DNA of 64,000 bases from the NCBI GenBank assembly GCA_036172665.1, contig JAYKNF010000013.1, forward strand, positions 2,976,001 to 3,040,000, given 5' to 3'. Source of the DNA: Prosopocoilus inquinatus. Its lineage: Eukaryota > Arthropoda > Insecta > Coleoptera > Lucanidae. The notes beneath the pieces were generated by a model, which ran no database searches, was not told where the DNA came from, and saw only the letters and a program-made list of their open reading frames with translations. Made by a program: the position numbers and the translations under genes. This document shows, piece by piece, positions 62,601 to 64,000 of this stretch. Every line of letters begins with the position of its first letter. The stretch's first letter is position 1.

Positions 62601-64000
62601 TATCGAAAAATCGAACCGACGCCATTTTCCGTCGCCGCTCGGCGAGACCTTTCGTTTGATGCGCGACAACCCGGGTTTACGTTCGACGCGTCCAGTTTCG
62701 ATAATTGCAGCGCCATCTTCGATCGAAAAATCGAACCGACGCGATTTTCCGTCGCCGCTCGGCGAGACCTTTCGTTTGATGCGCGACAACCCGGGTTTAC
62801 GTTCGATGCGTACAATTTCGATCACTGCAGCGCCATCTTCAATCGAAAAATAGAACCGACGCGATTTTCCGTCGCCGCTCGGCGAGACCTTTCGTTTGAT
62901 ACGCGACAACCCGGGTTTACGTTCGACGCGTCCAGTTTCGATCATTGCAGCGCCATCTTAGATCGAAAAATCGAACCGACGCGATTTTCCGTCGCCGCTC
63001 GGCGAGACCTTTCGTTTGATACGCGACAACCCGGGTTTACGTTCGACGCGTCCAGTTTCGATCATTGCAGCGCCATCTTAGATCGAAAAATCGAACCGAC
63101 GCGATTTTCCGTCGCCGCTCGGCGAGACCTTTCGTTTGATACGCGACAACCCGGGTTTACGTTCGACGCGTCCAATTTCGATCATTGCAGCGCCATCTTC
63201 GATCGAAAAATCGAACCGACGCGATTTTCCGTTGCCGCTCGGCGAGACCTTTCGTTTGAAACGCGACAACCCGGGTTTACATTCGACGCGTCCGATTTCG
63301 ATCATTGCAGCGCCATCTTCGATCGAAAAATCGAACCGACGCGATTTTCCGTCGCCGCTCGGCGAGACCTTTCGTTTGATAAGCGACAATCCGGGTTTAC
63401 GTTCGACGCGTCCGATTTCGATCATTGCAGCGCCATCTTGGATCGAAAAATCGAACCGACGCGATTTTCCGTCGCCGCTCGGCGAGACCTTTCGTTTGAT
63501 ACGCGACAACCCGGGTTTACGTTCGACGCGTCCGATTTCGATCATTGCAGCGCCATCTTCGATCGAAAAATCGAACCGACGCGATTTTCCGTCGCCGCTC
63601 GGCGAGACCTTTCGTTTGATACGCGACAACCCGGGTTTACGTTCGACGCGTCCAGTTTCGATCATTGCAGCGCCATCTTAGATCGAAAAATCGAACCGAC
63701 GCGATTTTCCGTCGCCGCTCGGCGAGACCTTTCGTTTGATACGCGACAACCCGGGTTTACGTTCGACGCGTCCAATTTCGATCATTGCAGCGCCATCTTC
63801 GATCGAAAAATCGAACCGACGCGATTTTCCGTTGCCGCTCGGCGAGACCTTTCGTTTGAAACGCGACAACCCGGGTTTACGTTCGACGCGTCCAGTTTCG
63901 ATCATTGCAGCGCCATCTTAGATCGAAAAATCGAACCGACGCGATTTTCCGTCGCCGCTCGGCGAGACCTTTCGTTTGATACGCGACAACCCGGGTTTAC
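59646..64000. repeat. 120-bp satellite array, U15, family L type (over 36 copies, cut)
   Basis: 4355 bp to the window edge with no end reached. Its start matches U9 and U13 (CCGAGTTCACG near 60391, TTTACATTCG near 60757). A block with the private marker GATAAGCGAC (60858) recurs 2520 bp (21 monomers) later at 63378. Another private change is CCGATTGCGATC near 59931. Confidence 0.97.

Larger units (their letters stand above)
1..64000. repeat. Macrosatellite: 15 tandem units of 2.6-7.4 kb
   Basis: The same ordered set of blocks (798-bp GC-rich block, 120-bp monomer array, 211-bp junction, AT-rich spacer of about 0.9 kb) recurs head to tail, always on the same strand, from one window edge to the other. 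Unit lengths from start to start are 3664, 4505, 2592, 2592, 2592, 4273, 4261, 3672, 7384, 3672, 4259, 3672, 7257 and 3672 bp, and the fifteenth is cut. Nearly all length variation is whole 120-bp monomers. The non-array core differs by only a few bases and short indels between units, which indicates active homogenisation. No rRNA, tRNA, transposase or reverse transcriptase sequence is recognisable. The block continues beyond both window ends. The alternatives are an rRNA-less rDNA spacer derivative or a subtelomeric/pericentromeric satellite. Confidence 0.97.

Noticed and set aside
1..64000. 18S, 5.8S, 28S or 5S rRNA genes and tRNA genes
   Set aside because: No conserved rRNA core segment or tRNA cloverleaf pattern was recognised in any unit, although the layout resembles an rDNA spacer.

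Overview
The whole 64 kb window is one tandem-repeat block (a macrosatellite). I can support no protein-coding gene, rRNA, tRNA or recognisable transposon in it. The organism is probably a eukaryote: there is no bacterial gene organisation, and each unit combines a CpG-rich subrepeat array, TATA-like motifs and T-rich spacers. CpG-rich repeats set in AT-rich DNA suggest an insect, perhaps a hymenopteran, but this is inference with low confidence.

Layout. A core of about 1.9 kb recurs 15 times. Each unit runs in the order (1) a GC/CpG-rich single-copy block of exactly 798 bp, (2) a head-to-tail array of a 120-bp monomer, (3) a 211-bp junction block with a TATATATG motif, an ACAAGTGGG stem-loop and a 17-bp-period repeat, (4) an AT-rich spacer of about 0.9 kb made of three to four diverged subrepeats of about 250 bp with phased T-tracts and G-rich 15-bp motifs. 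Units begin at 781, 4445, 8950, 11542, 14134, 16726, 20999, 25260, 28932, 36316, 39988, 44247, 47919, 55176 and 58848 (called U1 to U15; the AT spacers are S0 to S14). The first spacer and the last array are cut by the window edges.

Unit length varies from 2,592 to 7,384 bp almost entirely through the number of 120-bp monomers (5.6 to 45.6). Every complete array is n x 120 + 71 bp, apart from an 8-bp deletion in two of them. About 297 monomers cover about 35.6 kb, over half the window.

Two unit families, L and S, are distinguishable by linked variants in the array ends and junction. Their order is L L S S S L L S L S L S L S L. From U7 onward the L/S alternation forms a larger period: U7-U10 (18,989 bp) and U11-U14 (18,860 bp) are copies of each other. 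The order of levels is therefore monomer, multi-monomer blocks inside arrays, unit, L/S dimer, and tetramer of about 18.9 kb.

The architecture (subrepeat array, then promoter-like block, then spacer, with a second promoter-like motif) resembles a ribosomal DNA intergenic spacer multiplied without its rRNA genes. That resemblance is an inference. The long open frames in the arrays follow from a 120-bp period divisible by three and are not accepted as genes.
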